From: Adiantum capillus-veneris
Taxonomy: Eukaryota; Streptophyta; Polypodiopsida; Polypodiales; Pteridaceae
Length of the DNA stretch: 64,000 bases
Direction of reading: 5' to 3'
Assembly: GCA_014529385.2 (NCBI GenBank)
Contig: CM043947.1
Location: 102,364,311 to 102,428,310 of the forward strand
In this document: piece after piece, positions 42,443 through 53,557 of the stretch
Position numbering within the stretch: the stretch's first letter is position 1
Layout: each line of letters starts with the position of its first letter
Notes under the pieces: generated by a model
Databases searched by the model: none
The model's input: only the letters and a program-made list of their open reading frames with translations
What the model was told of the DNA's origin: nothing
Position numbers and translations under genes: made by a program

Positions 42443-42964
42443 TCACAGCCATAAGCCCGGTGCTTTCATAGCAAGACCGCAAATTTCTCGACAACGTGCT
42501 TCCTCAAATGTTGATGGGAATTTTAACTCTACCTTGGTCTTCAAAATTGGATACAAGCCAGCCATGAACCTATCTTTCTTTAGAAAGTTTGGTGCCCCAC
42601 CTTGGTTTTGTAAGGTAGCCTCCCATCTATCCCATAGGTTAAGGAAAACGGCCTCATAAGATGGGTAGTCTTCAAGGAATACCTGTTTATGTTGAAGTAG
42701 ACACTTCCAAAGACCCTCTGGAGTATCTCCTTGCCCAAATTTGGCAAGAAAAATTGCACGTAGCCTCTCCCAATTGGTTTTGTTTTGAGGTTGCAAGGCC
42801 TCGTACCATGCCTTAGCCTCCCCTTTGAGAACGAGTGGAAAAGCACGCAGCTTTACCTCTTCTTGATCTCTCCCAGAGATGAGGTGTGCCATCTCCAAAT
42901 TATCCAAAAATTCTTGTGCATCCTCACCATTTTTAGAATGAAAGGTAGGAAAAGTGCTTGACAT
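42443..42964 (-). pseudogene. gag: Gag N-terminal part of element D
   Basis: Reads from ATG 42964 (MSSTFPTFHSKNGEDAQEFL) through the gag core (GEAKAWYEALQPQ, FGQGDTPEGLWKCL, RFMAGLYPILKTKV) and stops after leaving homology at about 42450. It corresponds to residues 1-175 of C's gag. The rest of D's gag is at 28169 and below. The two parts do not join cleanly (both contain an A-R-x-R-E stretch), so sequence was gained or lost at this boundary. The frame is also open upstream to 43021, where it overlaps the end of ORF a. Confidence 0.75.
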
Positions 42965-43017
42965 TTTTACAATACAAGGAGGTTTGTGTACCAAAAAGTT
43001 TTGACTACGATGAGTGA

Positions 43018-43230
43018 TCACATCAAAATGAAAATATATACATCAAGTGTTAGTTCATAATTTATCATAGGCAAAATAAAAGGGTTGATTGAGGCATTAA
43101 TTTCATTAAGGCGAGTGGGTCCAAAGATTCTCCTAATGGTTGCTTGAAATCTAAATTTTGTAGCAATTATGATGTGCACAGATTGACGAGCTATGGGTGT
43201 AAAAGGAGAAGGAGCTCCAGGTTGGTTCAT
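43018..43230 (-). CDS. Small ORF a of element D
   Basis: 70 residues, ATG 43230 to TGA 43018. Motifs: PFTPIARQSVHIIIATKFRF, TRLNEINAS, NPFILPMINY, LDVYIFILM. It matches ORF a of C and E along its length. It follows ORF b (87-base gap) and precedes gag. Unbroken although D is old, which agrees with selection before insertion. Unknown function. Confidence 0.75.
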   Translation of the reverse strand: MNQPGAPSPFTPIARQSVHIIIATKFRFQATIRRIFGPTRLNEINASINPFILPMINYELTLDVYIFILM

Positions 43231-43313
43231 GTGACAATGTGTTCTCCTTTTTCTTTCTCTTGAAGAAAGTTTCCTTTGAGTGGATCGCTATCTAAGAGCC
43301 TCTTGTCCCTGCC

Positions 43314-43526
43314 TCAAAACAAAATAAAAACATGGACATCAAATGAATCATCATAATTAATGAATGGAAGAATGATGGGATTTGGAGATGCCAAGATTTC
43401 ACCAAGTCTTCCTGCTCCAAACATAAAAACAATGCATTGTTGGTAAAAAAATTTGCAATCTACACAAATGTTAATTCTGATGCGTTGTGAAAAATGAAAA
43501 GCATATGGTGCAACTCTATTGTTCAT
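43314..43526 (-). CDS. Small ORF b of element D
   Basis: 70 residues from ATG 43526 (MNNRVAPYAFHFSQR) to TGA 43314. Motifs: RIRINICVDCKFFYQQ, VFMFGAGRLGEIL, SPNPIILPFINY, SFDVHVFILF. The end FDVHVFILF is the same as in ORF b of C. It starts about 30 bases after the primer-binding site, so it would be the first ORF on the transcript. Unknown function. Confidence 0.75.
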   Translation of the reverse strand: MNNRVAPYAFHFSQRIRINICVDCKFFYQQCIVFMFGAGRLGEILASPNPIILPFINYDDSFDVHVFILF

Positions 43527-43554
43527 GAGGAGAATAGAAGGCAATTAGGAAAGT

Positions 43555-43572
43555 TCCTCAGTGGGGGCACCA
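43555..43572 (-). promoter_or_regulatory. Primer-binding site of element D
   Basis: The minus strand reads TGGTGCCCCCACTGAGGA, identical over 18 bases to the site of element C. It starts six bases after the LTR end. Confidence 0.8.
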
Positions 43573-43578
43573 CTTTTA

Positions 43579-45563
43579 TGAGAGCGGATTTTTTGAGATG
43601 GGGCTCAACTCAAGGCTCCCACCAGACAACCACTCCGTGAGACCCTACACACGCATATTTCTTAGGGGTACCACCCTCTTTTATGGATAAATAAGGAAAC
43701 CAAAACAAACCATATACAACACACACACACACACTCACACCTTCCTTATGTGCTTCAACACAAAATGCCCTTCAACCATTCAACACACTCCTTAAGCAAT
43801 CCCTTTGAACACTACACAAACTCACATGCAAAGATTGACCTTCACCATATTAGTGCTCATATACTTCTAAGAAAAGCAAGCACAAAACATCAAAACTCAA
43901 AACACCATAATGCACAAATACTTGACAACTCCTTTCCTTTCCCAAAAGAAGAGACTACTTACACACATAAGGCGGCATGCATAGAGAGCTCTTCTCCATC
44001 TATGCAGCCCCAAGACTTACTTACACACAACATAAGGAGAGAAGCCAAGCAAATAGACACCATGGTGCACAAAGAACTTTCTCAACAAACAATCAACCCA
44101 ATGAGCACAAAATATGAGAAGCTGCCAAGATATGCTTACCAATTTTGCATGCGTTTAGAGCAAAAGTGTGACGATGACACCCCAATTGCAACGATTTGTT
44201 GATCAAACCATGAGATAGATCATTGAACTTGATATCCTTTCTCTCATATAGAATCTACAATCCTTATTTAGGGGTGAGTATGGTAAGAGAAATATTTGCA
44301 AGAGAATGGTAGCAATAGCATATTGATGCTCTCTCTATGGTGCCGCTTATGATAGCGAGCTTAGGAAATGGATAGGGAGACAAGAGTAGAGAGAGATTAG
44401 GGATTACCTAACCTTAGAGGAGCTTATTTGCAGCAATGGAGTAGGTGTGTGTATTTTTGTGCTTGCCAAAGGGCCTTTTTATAGCTGTACAAGACCTTGG
44501 GTTAGGTTAAACTTGACTAGGGTAGGTAATTAACCATAGTTAGGTTCCCTTTTGACCATTCCTTCAATTATGAAAATAAGAGACTTATTTTTTCATTAAA
44601 AATATCCTTTTAGGTCGTGGAGGCTCCATAAGGGTTGATAATGTATGTGGGCCCCACCATGATGTCCCTCCAGTGGCTCCTGCAGAGTGTCCCCATCTTG
44701 TTTGTTGTGTCTCTGGAAGCATCTTGAGCCGACCCCTCCACATGCAAGTGGTTTTTAACTCCCCATTGGTATTTTAGAATGTTGGAGAAGTCAAGAAAAC
44801 TTTTCACCTTTGTGGTTTACCTGATTGTAACTTTGACCTGCAGTAATAGTGTCCGCAGCACCTTGTTTTCACCATAACTTTCAGCCTGTAACTCAGAATT
44901 GGGTGTTGTAAAAGGAAAAGTTGACCTTCTCAAAGTGTTTAAGCTGATTTTGGAGTGTTCCTCAAGTATACCCACGAGCTAAGGCATTCAAGATGCATCC
45001 AAAACACCTTTTGAACCAAGTCTCCTTGTAGGGGGCCCTTTAGCATGCATCCAAGGTGTAGCATGCTTTTTCAAAAGAGAATCCACCTTAAACAAATGAG
45101 GTAGGCTCTAGTAAAGTTTGATTTATTGGGGATATACATTATATTTAAGATTTGTTGACCAACACAAGTAAATGATCCAAGACTTGGGTCACATAGTGGT
45201 GGGGAAGGGAAGGCCTACAAGGTTAACCCTACCCTTGAGAGAAGATGGGTAAGATAAGTGCCCATAAATTATTTATTTACAAATTATGGGATGTAGATAG
45301 CTATTTAAATTAGTAAAGGTAATTAGTTAAAAGAATGTGCAGTAAAAAAACTAGGAGAGTAGAATTAAGTTTACTATTTACATTTAGCATGAAGACAGAA
45401 ATATGATGTAAATGCATAAAGATCTGATAAGGGTAAGGTGTTTGTATGGAAAAAGGCTATTACGGAAAGAGAGAATGAACACTAGGTTAAAACTTTGATA
45501 AAAAATATATACATTTGAGTAGAAATGTAGTGCAAATGCAAGGTTACCATTTAACGCTACTCA
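43579..45563 (-). mobile_element. 5' LTR of element D
   Basis: 1,985 bp partner of 21131-23128, TATA box at the complement of about 44476-44484. The shorter CA repeat at 43719-43739 explains most of the length difference. Flanked on its outer side by CTAG. Confidence 0.92.
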
Positions 45564-45990
45564 CTAGATGCACATGACCAAAGCTGCCACTAGCAAAAGT
45601 GCAAAACCACTCACAACATGATGTGATGTGGAATGTTGCATACTTATCTAGCAGTCATCCAAAGCAAGTGTCACCTTTATCAAACATAAAAGCAAGAGGA
45701 ACACTAGAGGTAAGTGCAACATCATCGTCATTAGCATATGAAGCGACTTCTTTAGTTTGTGTTATCAAAACCATCTCTGCATCATGCATACATCAACATT
45801 GTTGCCTTGTGCATATAAAGCAACGACATCTAATGTGACTTGTGTGACAACAACGCCAACATCTCAAGTGTTGACATGAACGAGACCATTGTCTTACATG
45901 AGTAATCCTAGTGGGATTCAAAATTGTCACACATATCAATTGCCATAAGTGAATTTCAAAGTTGAAGATCAACTCAATCACTATCACCAA
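45564..45990 (-). pseudogene. Copia element I, gag zinc knuckle and protease part
   Basis: Minus-strand remnant. 45990-45793 encodes LRCWRCCHTSHIRCRCF, a copia-type zinc knuckle close to CWHCGHTGHVRMRCF of element H. Downstream, with stops, come a DKYATFHITS stretch (protease region, equivalent to H's DVSSRFHVTP) and FASGSFGHVHL. The sequence stops at 45564 where D begins and resumes at 21130 with L-A-D-G. This continuity, with the CTAG duplication, shows that D inserted into I. Confidence 0.65.
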
Positions 45991-46220
45991 AACAATGTCA
46001 AAGTAGGATAAACAAGAGCTATGACTTTACAACATGTACACAGTCAATGTGCATTGACTAAGGCCGAAGAGAATTGCACCAAATCTGGAGCAAAAGGATC
46101 TCCCTGCAAAGAGAAAACAATCTCAAAAGAGCTCACCAGCACTTATAGTGCTCAAGCATGCAATTGGACGTCTCTGGCACATACAGCCAAGGTAAGAGGC
46201 ACACCGCATTTACCCCAATA
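45991..46220 (-). mobile_element. 5' leader and LTR-start remnant of copia element I
   Basis: About 46160-46220 is similar to 20255-20313 (TGGACRTCTYTGGCACAT.. ending TTTACCCCAAYA). It therefore looks like the start of I's 5' LTR on the minus strand, with TATTGGGG instead of TGTTGGGG. The tRNA-Met primer site expected after it was not found. Confidence 0.35.
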
Positions 46221-46817
46221 CATTTTATTTTTGGTCCCATCATGCCAACGTACACATTATGCCGTTCATCCAATACAAAATTAAACAAAATCAATCAATA
46301 ACAAAGGAAAAGATGTGATCATGTGGCATGCATTCATCATTCCAAAATGCTCCTTTTTTTTTGGTGGCCTACATTCATGCTAAGAGGAAGAGATATTCCT
46401 TATGTTACAATGAGGGGCATTTGGTAAGTTGCTACTACAAGGTGAGGGTTAGTAGATCCATTATTACTAGCAGTTTCAAGAGGAGGCGGCTCTACTTTAG
46501 CCATTTCTTTGATGCTGGCCTCCATGGTTGGAGTGGCTCATCCATGCGATGCTTGGGCTTGCCCATGACCTCTTCATTGTGGCATTTTAAGCTCCAGGTA
46601 GGGAAGAAGAGGATTCATAGAATTTTGTGACCCTTGAGCACAAAGGAAACAAGGATTCAAGCATGATGAAAATGACCCATTATATAGGGAATGTTAACTT
46701 GAGTAGGTTAATGATAATGTTAATAAGGATTCGAGCATGATGGTAGATCATATTGGGAATGTTAACTTGAGTAGGTTAATAATAATGTAATTATGATTTA
46801 GGGATGAGAGGTGTTTA

Positions 46818-46894
<77 letters not shown>

Positions 46895-47566
46895 CAGTAT
46901 CCTTTAGAGCCAAGCATGATTAGCAAGAAAAAGAGTGGGTAAAGCTGGTGAGAAAAGGTATCATGATGCTCACCAAAGGAGGTAGCAAGGGGAAGAGAGT
47001 GGTGTAGGAGAATTCTCATCAAGCTTGGGAGCCCTCAACTTGCCACTAAGTGCAAGAAGGAAGCATATTTTTAAAGGAAAAATGGGGGTTCACGAACTCT
47101 TTCTCTACTTGTGGAAAAAAGGGTGTGAACATAGAACCAATCTTTTCTCCCACATGTGAGAGAAAAGAGCGGACTTGAACCAAGTCTAGGGAGAGGGGGA
47201 GAAAGAGTAAAGATGGAGAGAATTATTACAAAATGGTGGAGAAATGGGCTATTGGTTTATTTATTCTTAACAAAAGATATTTTATTCTATAAGCTTGGAC
47301 ATGCAATTTCCATTACGAGTAGTACATGAAGCTATATCTTGAAATGACCTCTTTGCAGGCAGTCAAAACTACATCTCGGACCCGAATCGAGAGTCATAGG
47401 ATTAGCTCTAGAGACATTGAAGATCTCACTGGCAAGTCTCAACTCAAATTCTAATAATTCTTGAGGGAATTGGGATAACCAATCTACCATAGTTGATGAT
47501 TTTTTTCTTTTCTACACTTTTTTTCCAATGATATATGTATCTATATTTATTTATATATACATATAT
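46221..47566. other. Unassigned interval between copia elements I and H
   Basis: Contains a GA microsatellite (46820-46889) and a plus-strand ORF (46328-46630) with a zinc-knuckle-like CYNEGHLVSC that lacks one Cys. I see no other feature. The repeated phrase AATGTTAACTTGAGTAGGTTAAT occurs twice (about 46689 and 46756), a small local duplication. Confidence 0.4.
46820..46889. repeat. (GA)n microsatellite
   Basis: About 70 bp of uninterrupted GA. Confidence 0.95.
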
Positions 47567-47760
47567 TGAAGTGTGCGAGCGAGAGCGTGTGTGAGTGTGT
47601 GTGCAGCAATGGAGAAGAGAGGAGAAGAGGAGACCTTGTGTTTGCAGGGGCTACAACTCATTGTCTACATGTGAGCCCCCTTATTCTATTATGTACATAA
47701 TGAATAAGTATAGTGGGCGGGCACCTGGCCTAACCGGCCACATGGGGCTTTACTCCAACA
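47567..47760 (-). mobile_element. 3' LTR of element H
   Basis: 194 bp, about 92-95% identical by eye to 51012-51208. The adjoining minus-strand purine tract (complement of 47761-47769, GTGGGAGGT) is the polypurine primer. Confidence 0.88.
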
Positions 47761-47862
47761 ACCTCCCACGTAAAGGCCAATGTGGCCGTGAGAGAGAAAA
47801 GAAAACCGTACAAAACCTGTACAAGGCCATCACAAGTATGACCTCAGCCAATGGCCAGTGGT

Positions 47863-48330
47863 TCACTGAATCTGTGTGCATCCAACTCTAATTGTAGAGG
47901 AAAATAGAGCGATCAACACCATACTCCTCACCAAAGCGCACACATCCTGCAGGTATCTCACCATATGCTGCAAAGTACCCCTATGCTCAAGGCCAACGCC
48001 AGTCACTGCACGACTAACTGCTCCCACTTCAAATGCACCTACTACAAATGCAATCTCGGGTCTCGAGATGAGTATCTCGTACATGAGACTCCCGAATGCT
48101 GATGCAATCCTAGCAATATCTGCCAATTTGACCATCTCAGTCAAATCTGGCTCGTAACTCCACTCATGGAAATCACCCTGACACCCGAACTTCGATCCCT
48201 GGAATCCATCCTCGTGTCCATCGCATATCACATGCGCACCAAGAGCATCTATCTGTCCTGAACCCTTTGTGGTAAGAGCAATGCCTAGCTCTAACTCACA
48301 TACATCAACCTCTGGCCTGAGCATATCCAT
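47863..48330 (-). pseudogene. RT/RNase H C-terminal fragment of element H
   Basis: The frame includes DIARIASAFGSLMYEILISR PEIAF, the conserved G-S-L-M-Y..R-P-E/D-I-A stretch at the end of copia RT, and then HMVRYLQD, equivalent to the family's W-x-L-R-Y-L. Upstream RT motifs and integrase are missing, removed by a deletion between about 48330 and 48507. It cannot encode an active enzyme. Confidence 0.75.
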
Positions 48331-48507
48331 GAATGACTAAATCATGGCGGCTGAATCCTCAACACTCAAGTCATCCATATCCATCATCGTATCCACGAAT
48401 GACATGCGCTGCTGCACAACTATCTTCACAACCGGCTCAACATGCTCACAAACTGGAGCATCATGCAACCTATCTGCAAAGGAGACATGCCTCATCTCTC
48501 TGCATGG

Positions 48508-49497
48508 CTACGTACTCACGAAAGCTGTGTCGTCTCGCACATGACTTACTCGCATCGCATGAATTGTACCAACACTAGCACCTCTAGCTATGACTAGTTG
48601 TCCACGATATAATCGGAAATTGTGCTCATCCAGAACTACGTGGAATCCACTGTTTTGTAGCTGACTCATAGAGATCAAGCTCTGTGTCAAACCTGGCACA
48701 TGGCGTACATCTCGCAACACGTATGATGCATTACTCGGCAACAATAGTCTGACATCTCCTGCACCAACTATGTCATGCACTGAACCATCAGCTAGACACA
48801 CATATCCAAGCATACCACTAGCATATGTGCTAAACCACTCACGACTCGGCGTGACGTGAAACCTAGAACTCACATCTAGTATCCAATGCGAAGGTAATGT
48901 GTCGTCAGAAACCGACATAAGAAAGTCAAGAGTAAACATGGAAGCAAAGGCAACATCTCCGTCATGCGTAGCCACAAACGCTACATCTGCTCCCACATCA
49001 TCCAAAGTGATAGCATCCCTCTTGTGTTGTCTCCTGCGTTGTCTCATCCACCGAAAACAACGCATACGTACATGCCCTGTATGACCACAATGCCAACACA
49101 CAACATCTCTATGTCTGCAAGATCGCCCTTTGACTGTAGGCATCTCTCTAGACTCATTTGTGCCAAAAGCATTGCACAATCTTTGCCATAACTCTCTAGT
49201 TGTACATGCATCCAACCCAATGCGATAGACAGACTCACCAAGGTGTAACATGATCGTCGAATGTGCAAGCTCATCCAAGTCCTCCCACTCATCGTCAGTC
49301 ATTGACTCTGGCCTAGCATCCATGCCCTGTAGTGGCAACACTTGGCCCAATTGAGTCAATGCATCATGCATACCTGCTTTCCAATGCTCAAAGTTTGAAC
49401 CATCAAACTTTGTATGGAAAAGTAGAAACCCTGACAATGATGTACATGCCAAATCTATGGCGATAACCTGAGACAAGACCAAGCACAAATCGATCAA
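48508..49497 (-). pseudogene. gag: Gag-protease ORF of element H, shortened
   Basis: 329 codons open. KFDGSNFEHWKAGM is the N-terminal gag motif of copia elements. A short gag core follows (RELWQRLCNAFGTNES), then the zinc knuckle CWHCGHTGHVRMRC. The protease site reads HWILDVSSRFHVT where the family has D-S/T-G, so the catalytic Gly is lost. The gag-pre-integrase part (VRHVPGLTQSLISMSQL) ends the frame. The gag is shorter than usual, with the region between AFGTNES and the knuckle collapsed. It was likely a structural protein gene that is now defective. Confidence 0.8.
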
Positions 49498-50997
49498 CTG
49501 ACAGTAGCCAAAGCCTGGCTAACTCATACACCAAGTACTGTCAAAATACAACATAAGCTGGCATAAGCTGTCTAAGAGAAGTATCATCAAATATGGCGAT
49601 CAATGTAACGAAACAAATTGAGCAAAACCGCTCAAATGATGCCAAAACACCCGCTCTAATCCAAGAGCACTATGTGGTAATCGATGAAACTATCATCAAC
49701 AATCTCCCTCCTGAAGAGATCACCACATGTATGTCAAATGACATAATCCGGTGAGCAACCACTCTCACAATGTGATGCCAAAACACTATGGCAAAGCAAC
49801 TACTGAGTGCCAAATGCAAACACGATTGCAAACAATCCGCATAAACAAATAAACTCGCAAGAAAAATCCGGTACAGTTTCGGCAGTATTTGGCTATCTAA
49901 CCATAATAGCCATACATGCCATAAACATGCTCAAAACCATGAGCAAATCATGCGCAAAATCCGCACTCAAGCATACATGAGTTGCCCCAAAGTCTCAACT
50001 CCTTAAACTTGGAAAACAATCCTGTAATCCGAAACACAAAGTGCATCAACCGCACTCTACAAGCGAAGCATATACTAGCATAAACTTGGATGCAAACCAA
50101 CCAAAATGTGACACAAATTGATGCTCAAAACGATTGAAAATCAGCCCACATATGCCATTGCAAGGCGAAGAATACAATCCGCCGAAAAGCGCACATCATG
50201 TGCATCCACATGGCAATATAAACGAGCATCAAGCATGTACCAAATGTGTATCAAAGAGCATCCAAACTAGCTGAAAATTCAGCTCACAATCATGCTATAA
50301 ATGCTTGCAAATCTCTCTACAAATCCGTGCACCACACTTTCCGAAATCTGCTCAATCGCATAAGTCAATGCACATAACCTGTGATGAAGCCACTCTCGAA
50401 CCTGAGAGTCCACAAGAATGCATACATCCACAAAGTGTTCTCAATGTGTGCGCATAAATGTGTTGAAAATATCAACCCACACTCTCTTCACTGAGAGAAA
50501 AACATCAATGCACAAAACAAGAGAATGACAAAAGCTCAATCCGAGATCTCTGAATGTAGCAAATCACGACAAGATGCATACATAATCTTCAACTTTTCAA
50601 ATACCCTGCAGCCTGTCAGCTCATATCTTCCAAACCGCTCAGAATTTGCAGAAACTTCCTTCTGCAAAGTTGTAGACCATGCGAAAATGGTTGGGCTACG
50701 CGTGAGTGGACCTGAAATGTGCTATTTATACAGGTCAAAACAGATCTGTAAAAATCTGTACATGTTTACCCTAGACGTGCAGGCAGTCTAAGTGACGTAT
50801 CTCAAAATTGGTGAAGATTTTGAGAAAACTTTCTTCCGCAAAGTTGAAGAAGACAAAAAACCGATCAGGGATGAAGGGAATCGGCGTGAATGAAAACGTT
50901 TTGGTAGGCCAAAACAGATCTGCAAAAACGTGCTGCAGTTTTTACTGCTTCTCTGTCTGCCTCCCTGCTGAGCTCCAATGGTGCTCCCAATCCCAGA
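49498..50997 (-). other. Long non-coding leader of element H
   Basis: About 1.5 kb between primer site and gag with no ORF or domain that I can support. It is A-rich on the plus strand. A normal copia leader is one to a few hundred bases, so this is unusually long. It could be an intron or a packaging region kept by a non-autonomous element. Confidence 0.6.
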
Positions 50998-51009
50998 GCT
51001 CTGATACCA
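50998..51009 (-). promoter_or_regulatory. Primer-binding site of element H (initiator tRNA-Met)
   Basis: The minus strand reads TGGTATCAGAGC two bases after the LTR. This is the well-known primer-binding site of plant copia elements, complementary to the 3' end of initiator methionine tRNA. Confidence 0.92.
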
Positions 51010-51011
51010 GT

Positions 51012-51208
51012 TGAAGTGTACGAGCGAGAGCGTGTGTGAGTGTGTATGCAGCTATGGAGAAGAGAGGAGAGGAGGAGACCTTGTGTTTGCAGGTGCTAAA
51101 ACTCACTGTCTACATGTGAGCGCCTTTATTCTATTATGTACATAATGAATAAGTATAGTGAACGGGCACCTGGCCTACTAACCGGCCACATGGGGCTTTA
51201 CCCCAACA
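51012..51208 (-). mobile_element. 5' LTR of element H
   Basis: 197 bp, starts TGTTGGGGTAAAGCC on the minus strand and ends ACACTTCA before the primer site. Confidence 0.9.
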
Positions 51209-52287
51209 TATATATTCTATGATATGTATATACATACATACATACAAACATTTATGACATTTTTTAATGATTACCACATCAGGTATCGATAATGACTGCC
51301 TACCTTAAACAAGGGGGTGTCTCTCCACCGACTAGCTTGACTGAGCGTAAAAAATCACACTCGCATGATCGAAATCCCAAAATGTAAATTTCAAGGGGTT
51401 ATCTGATGAGTACAGTGGTGGCCGAATCAACCAAAATAAAAAACTATCGTTTTGATAGTGGTGTTTACCAAGAATTGGCATCTATTTGGGGGTGCAAGTA
51501 ATATCCTTCTTTACTTCGAGGCTTTGTGGTGGTAAGCCACCTTAAATGGATTTGTTGGGTTTCTTTTAATGGGATTATTCCAAGCTTGACTGGAATAACC
51601 ATTTGAAGATCATTTGATGACCATTCCTCTCACCTGCACGATGCAGACTACTCCAACTCGCGCAAACAAATGGCAGATGCCTTGGATTTAATGTTGCCGC
51701 ATAGCATGTGGGACCTAGCACACAACAATCAGTGGTCGATGGAGACGCATATGCGGCTACCTAACTCCCATTATTTAAAGAGGAGGTGAGTACTTGTGAA
51801 AGTACTTGCTTAGTACATAGGAGTGGTTGTGAGAGAAAGCAGTTGCTATTGAGTAGGATTAGCTTAGCATTTGCACTATGAAGAAGGGAAATGCGATAAT
51901 CAAAATCGGATTTGTTGAGTTGTGTGTATTTATTTGCTTTCCAAAAGTTTCATAATTGGCTTGATCTATTTGTTGCGTGCTCATGACTACATATTGTAGC
52001 AAGACTGATATGCATTGTTGTCAAGACTCACGAAACTATTATGTTAATCTAATTGACTATATGATAGCCAAAGGGCTGCTGGGTAATAGGTTCAAATGGA
52101 CATAATAGGCTGCATCTTATATAGGGTTATTATCCCACAACATCATGCACTATTTCATGACTTTTTCTATGTATTGTCACTCTTGGTAGGGATATAGTAG
52201 ACTCATGCACTTGCATATATACGTTTGCATGTTGTATTGGGGCAATTTGTTTGTATTACATATCAGGCATGATAACGAGCTGGGAAC
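51209..52287. other. Unassigned interval
   Basis: No convincing ORF, LTR or repeat. A TTATTTAAAGAGG near 51775 could be a promoter-like site, but nothing downstream supports a gene. Confidence 0.4.
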
Positions 52288-52640
52288 GTGCATCTTTTGT
52301 GATGATTTGAGTACTGGCAACCTACATAAGGGTATTGGATTGGTCGAAAAACCTTGTTTTATCGATGTAGAACTTAATGTGATGAATGGTTACAACAACT
52401 GGTATGGATTATCTTTGCGAGGTAAGTATACCTTGTCTTTGGTGATTCCAAAACATGCAACTTTCATGGTGATTTGCACATGGGCAACCTATATAAGGGC
52501 ATTAAATAGCTCAGGAAATCTTGTTTTACCAATGAAGTTGATCTATGTATGATGAATGGTTGGTAAGGAGTTACAACGGTTGGTATGGATTGTTTTCAAA
52601 AGGTAAGTATGCCTGATTTTTGGAGAGTCCAGAACTGATT
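52288..52640 (+). repeat. Tandem duplication of an exon-like unit with splice-donor-like ends
   Basis: Two diverged units (about 52288-52456 and 52457-52640). Both read TGATTTG..GGCAACCTA(C/T)ATAAGGG..TTGTTTTA..GATGAATGGTT..TACAACNNNTGGTATGGAT. Each ends with (G/A)GGTAAGTAT (52421, 52601), a strong splice-donor sequence. Unit 1 is open and encodes GNLHKGIGLVEKPCF and WYGLSLRG; unit 2 has stops. GNLHKG is loosely reminiscent of PPR proteins, which fits the PPR remnant 1.2 kb downstream, but I cannot assign it. Confidence 0.55.

Positions 52641-53557
<917 letters not shown>

Larger units (their letters stand above)
21131..45563 (-). mobile_element. Element D: Tat-like Ty3/gypsy element, host of elements E and C
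   Basis: Minus-strand element bounded by 3' LTR 21131-23128 and 5' LTR 43579-45563, with the 4-bp flank CTAG on both sides (21127-21130 and 45564-45567). Order in its own direction: 5' LTR, primer-binding site, small ORFs b and a, gag N-terminus (42964-42443), interruption by E/C (28170-42442), gag C-terminus to integrase (28169-23303), polypurine tract, 3' LTR. LTRs differ at about 23 sites in 1.99 kb plus microsatellite changes. The gag, the second half of integrase and the interruption show it is inactive. It lies inside copia element I: the copia protein motif resumes on each side. Confidence 0.88.
47567..51208 (-). mobile_element. Element H: internally deleted Ty1/copia element
   Basis: 3.64 kb, minus strand. 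LTRs 51012-51208 (5') and 47567-47760 (3'), starting TGTTGG and ending ACACTTCA. Target duplication TATAT on both sides (47562-47566, 51209-51213). Primer site TGGTATCAGAGC (complement of 50998-51009) for initiator tRNA-Met. It carries a gag-protease ORF and the C-terminal scrap of RT/RNase H, and lacks integrase and the RT core, so it needs help in trans. About 1.5 kb of non-coding leader separates primer site and gag. Another relic of similar structure is element I. Confidence 0.88.

Noticed and set aside
47863-48157. Plus-strand ORFs over the RT fragment of H
   Set aside because: Shadows of the minus-strand copia coding sequence.
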